From Kiritimatiellia bacterium (GTDB lineage: Bacteria; Verrucomicrobiota; Kiritimatiellia; B70-G9), in contig DTYT01000091.1 of the NCBI GenBank assembly GCA_012961745.1, positions 1-5,214 on the forward strand: DNA of 5,214 nucleotides, given 5' to 3'. The notes beneath the pieces were generated by a model. That model ran no database searches. It was given only the letters and a program-made list of their open reading frames with translations, and was not told the DNA's origin. Below are positions 4,697-5,214 of this stretch, piece after piece. The position numbers were made by a program, and so were the translations under genes. Position 1 is the stretch's first letter. Each line of letters begins with the position of its first letter.

Positions 4697-5214
4697 ATGA
4701 AGGTCAGGAACAGATGGTTGGCGATTGCGGCGGTGATGTCGCTGGCGGCGGTGCTCCGATTCGCCTGGCTGGGCCGGGCATCCTACACCATTGACGAAAG
4801 CCAACTGGTCAAGATCGCCCTTTCCTACCGCAGCATTTCCGATCTGGTTCAACGAGAGTTCCAGCGCTTCGCCTTTCTGCACCGGCTGCCCCTCACCATG
4901 ATCCTGTTGCGCCTGTGCGCGCAGACGGTGCCCTGGCAGGGACCCCTACCGCCGGAATGGGTCATGCGATTGCCCATGGCGCTCATCGGCCTGGCGACGG
5001 TCGGGTTGCTGTATGCAGCCCGCCTCCTCGGAGACCGTCGGGTCGGTTTTTGGGCCATGCTGCTCTGCGCGGTCTCCTTTTTCGCGGTCTTCTACTCCCG
5101 GGAAGCCTACGACTACTCACTGCTCATCTTCCTGTCCACTGCAACGCTCCTGGCGGCGGCGGCGTTGCTGAAAAGCACGCTGCTCAACCCCACCCGATTC
5201 CCGGTGGTGACGGC
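4697..5214 (+). CDS. GT-C family membrane glycosyltransferase (PMT/ArnT-like, GT39-type), 3' end outside window
   Basis: The visible 172 residues start with a short basic stretch and a membrane helix (about 7-24). A first extracytoplasmic loop follows with T31-I-D33-E34, the position of the catalytic DE motif of PMT/ArnT-like enzymes. Further hydrophobic segments lie at about 61-76, 90-110, 115-132 and 140-158, and YSREAYDYS (133-141) matches the YSQEA-type motif common in this family. Such enzymes have about 8-13 membrane helices and use a polyprenyl-phosphate sugar as donor to glycosylate a lipid, glycan or protein on the outer face. The frame stays open to the edge; full proteins usually exceed 450 residues, so most is missing. 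The ATG at 4697 is the first plausible start, although its ribosome binding site (GG-rich, GGCGGG directly before it) is poor. It follows the Gfo/Idh gene by 50 nt. It is a natural partner for the GT2 enzyme, but acceptor and sugar are unknown. Confidence 0.82.
   Translation, partial: MKVRNRWLAIAAVMSLAAVLRFAWLGRASYTIDESQLVKIALSYRSISDLVQREFQRFAFLHRLPLTMILLRLCAQTVPWQGPLPPEWVMRLPMALIGLATVGLLYAARLLGDRRVGFWAMLLCAVSFFAVFYSREAYDYSLLIFLSTATLLAAAALLKSTLLNPTRFPVVT

Overview
The window is a high-GC bacterial chromosomal segment with third-codon positions strongly biased to G/C. Shine-Dalgarno sites are visible at some starts. It looks like part of a cell-envelope glycan (surface polysaccharide or glycolipid) locus. 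The sequence does not fix the host. A small tandem-ACT protein next to a GC-rich envelope locus would fit a high-GC Clostridia-like or other anaerobic lineage, but this is a weak inference.

Layout: positions 1-75 hold 2.4 copies of a 31-bp tandem repeat carrying internal palindromes, clearly less GC-rich than its surroundings. Positions 76-280 are very GC-rich, apparently non-coding DNA with several possible hairpins. A small tandem ACT-domain protein is on the minus strand (281-682). Between it and the plus-strand genes (683-826) lies a divergent intergenic region with a plausible sigma70-type promoter for each side. An 11-bp palindrome sits inside the minus-strand promoter.

From 827 to the right edge, five genes run on the plus strand. 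They are a GT2 polyprenyl-phosphate sugar transferase (827-1807), an extended-SDR nucleotide-sugar epimerase/dehydratase (1804-2811), a classical SDR oxidoreductase with an unusual C-terminus (2795-3655), a Gfo/Idh/MocA-type oxidoreductase (3663-4646), and the 5' part of a multi-pass GT-C (PMT/ArnT-like) glycosyltransferase (4697 to beyond the edge). The first four overlap or nearly touch, so they are almost certainly one operon. The fifth follows a 50-nt GC-rich gap that can form a hairpin.

Inferred joint role: the three NAD(P)-dependent enzymes would tailor a sugar, probably as its nucleotide derivative. The GT2 enzyme would load a sugar onto a polyprenyl phosphate at the inner face of the membrane. 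The GT-C enzyme would use such a lipid-linked sugar on the outer face to decorate a glycan, lipid or protein. The particular sugar and acceptor cannot be read from the sequence. I see no RNA genes, CRISPR array, insertion sequence or phage gene. I also see no clearly new defence or mobile system.
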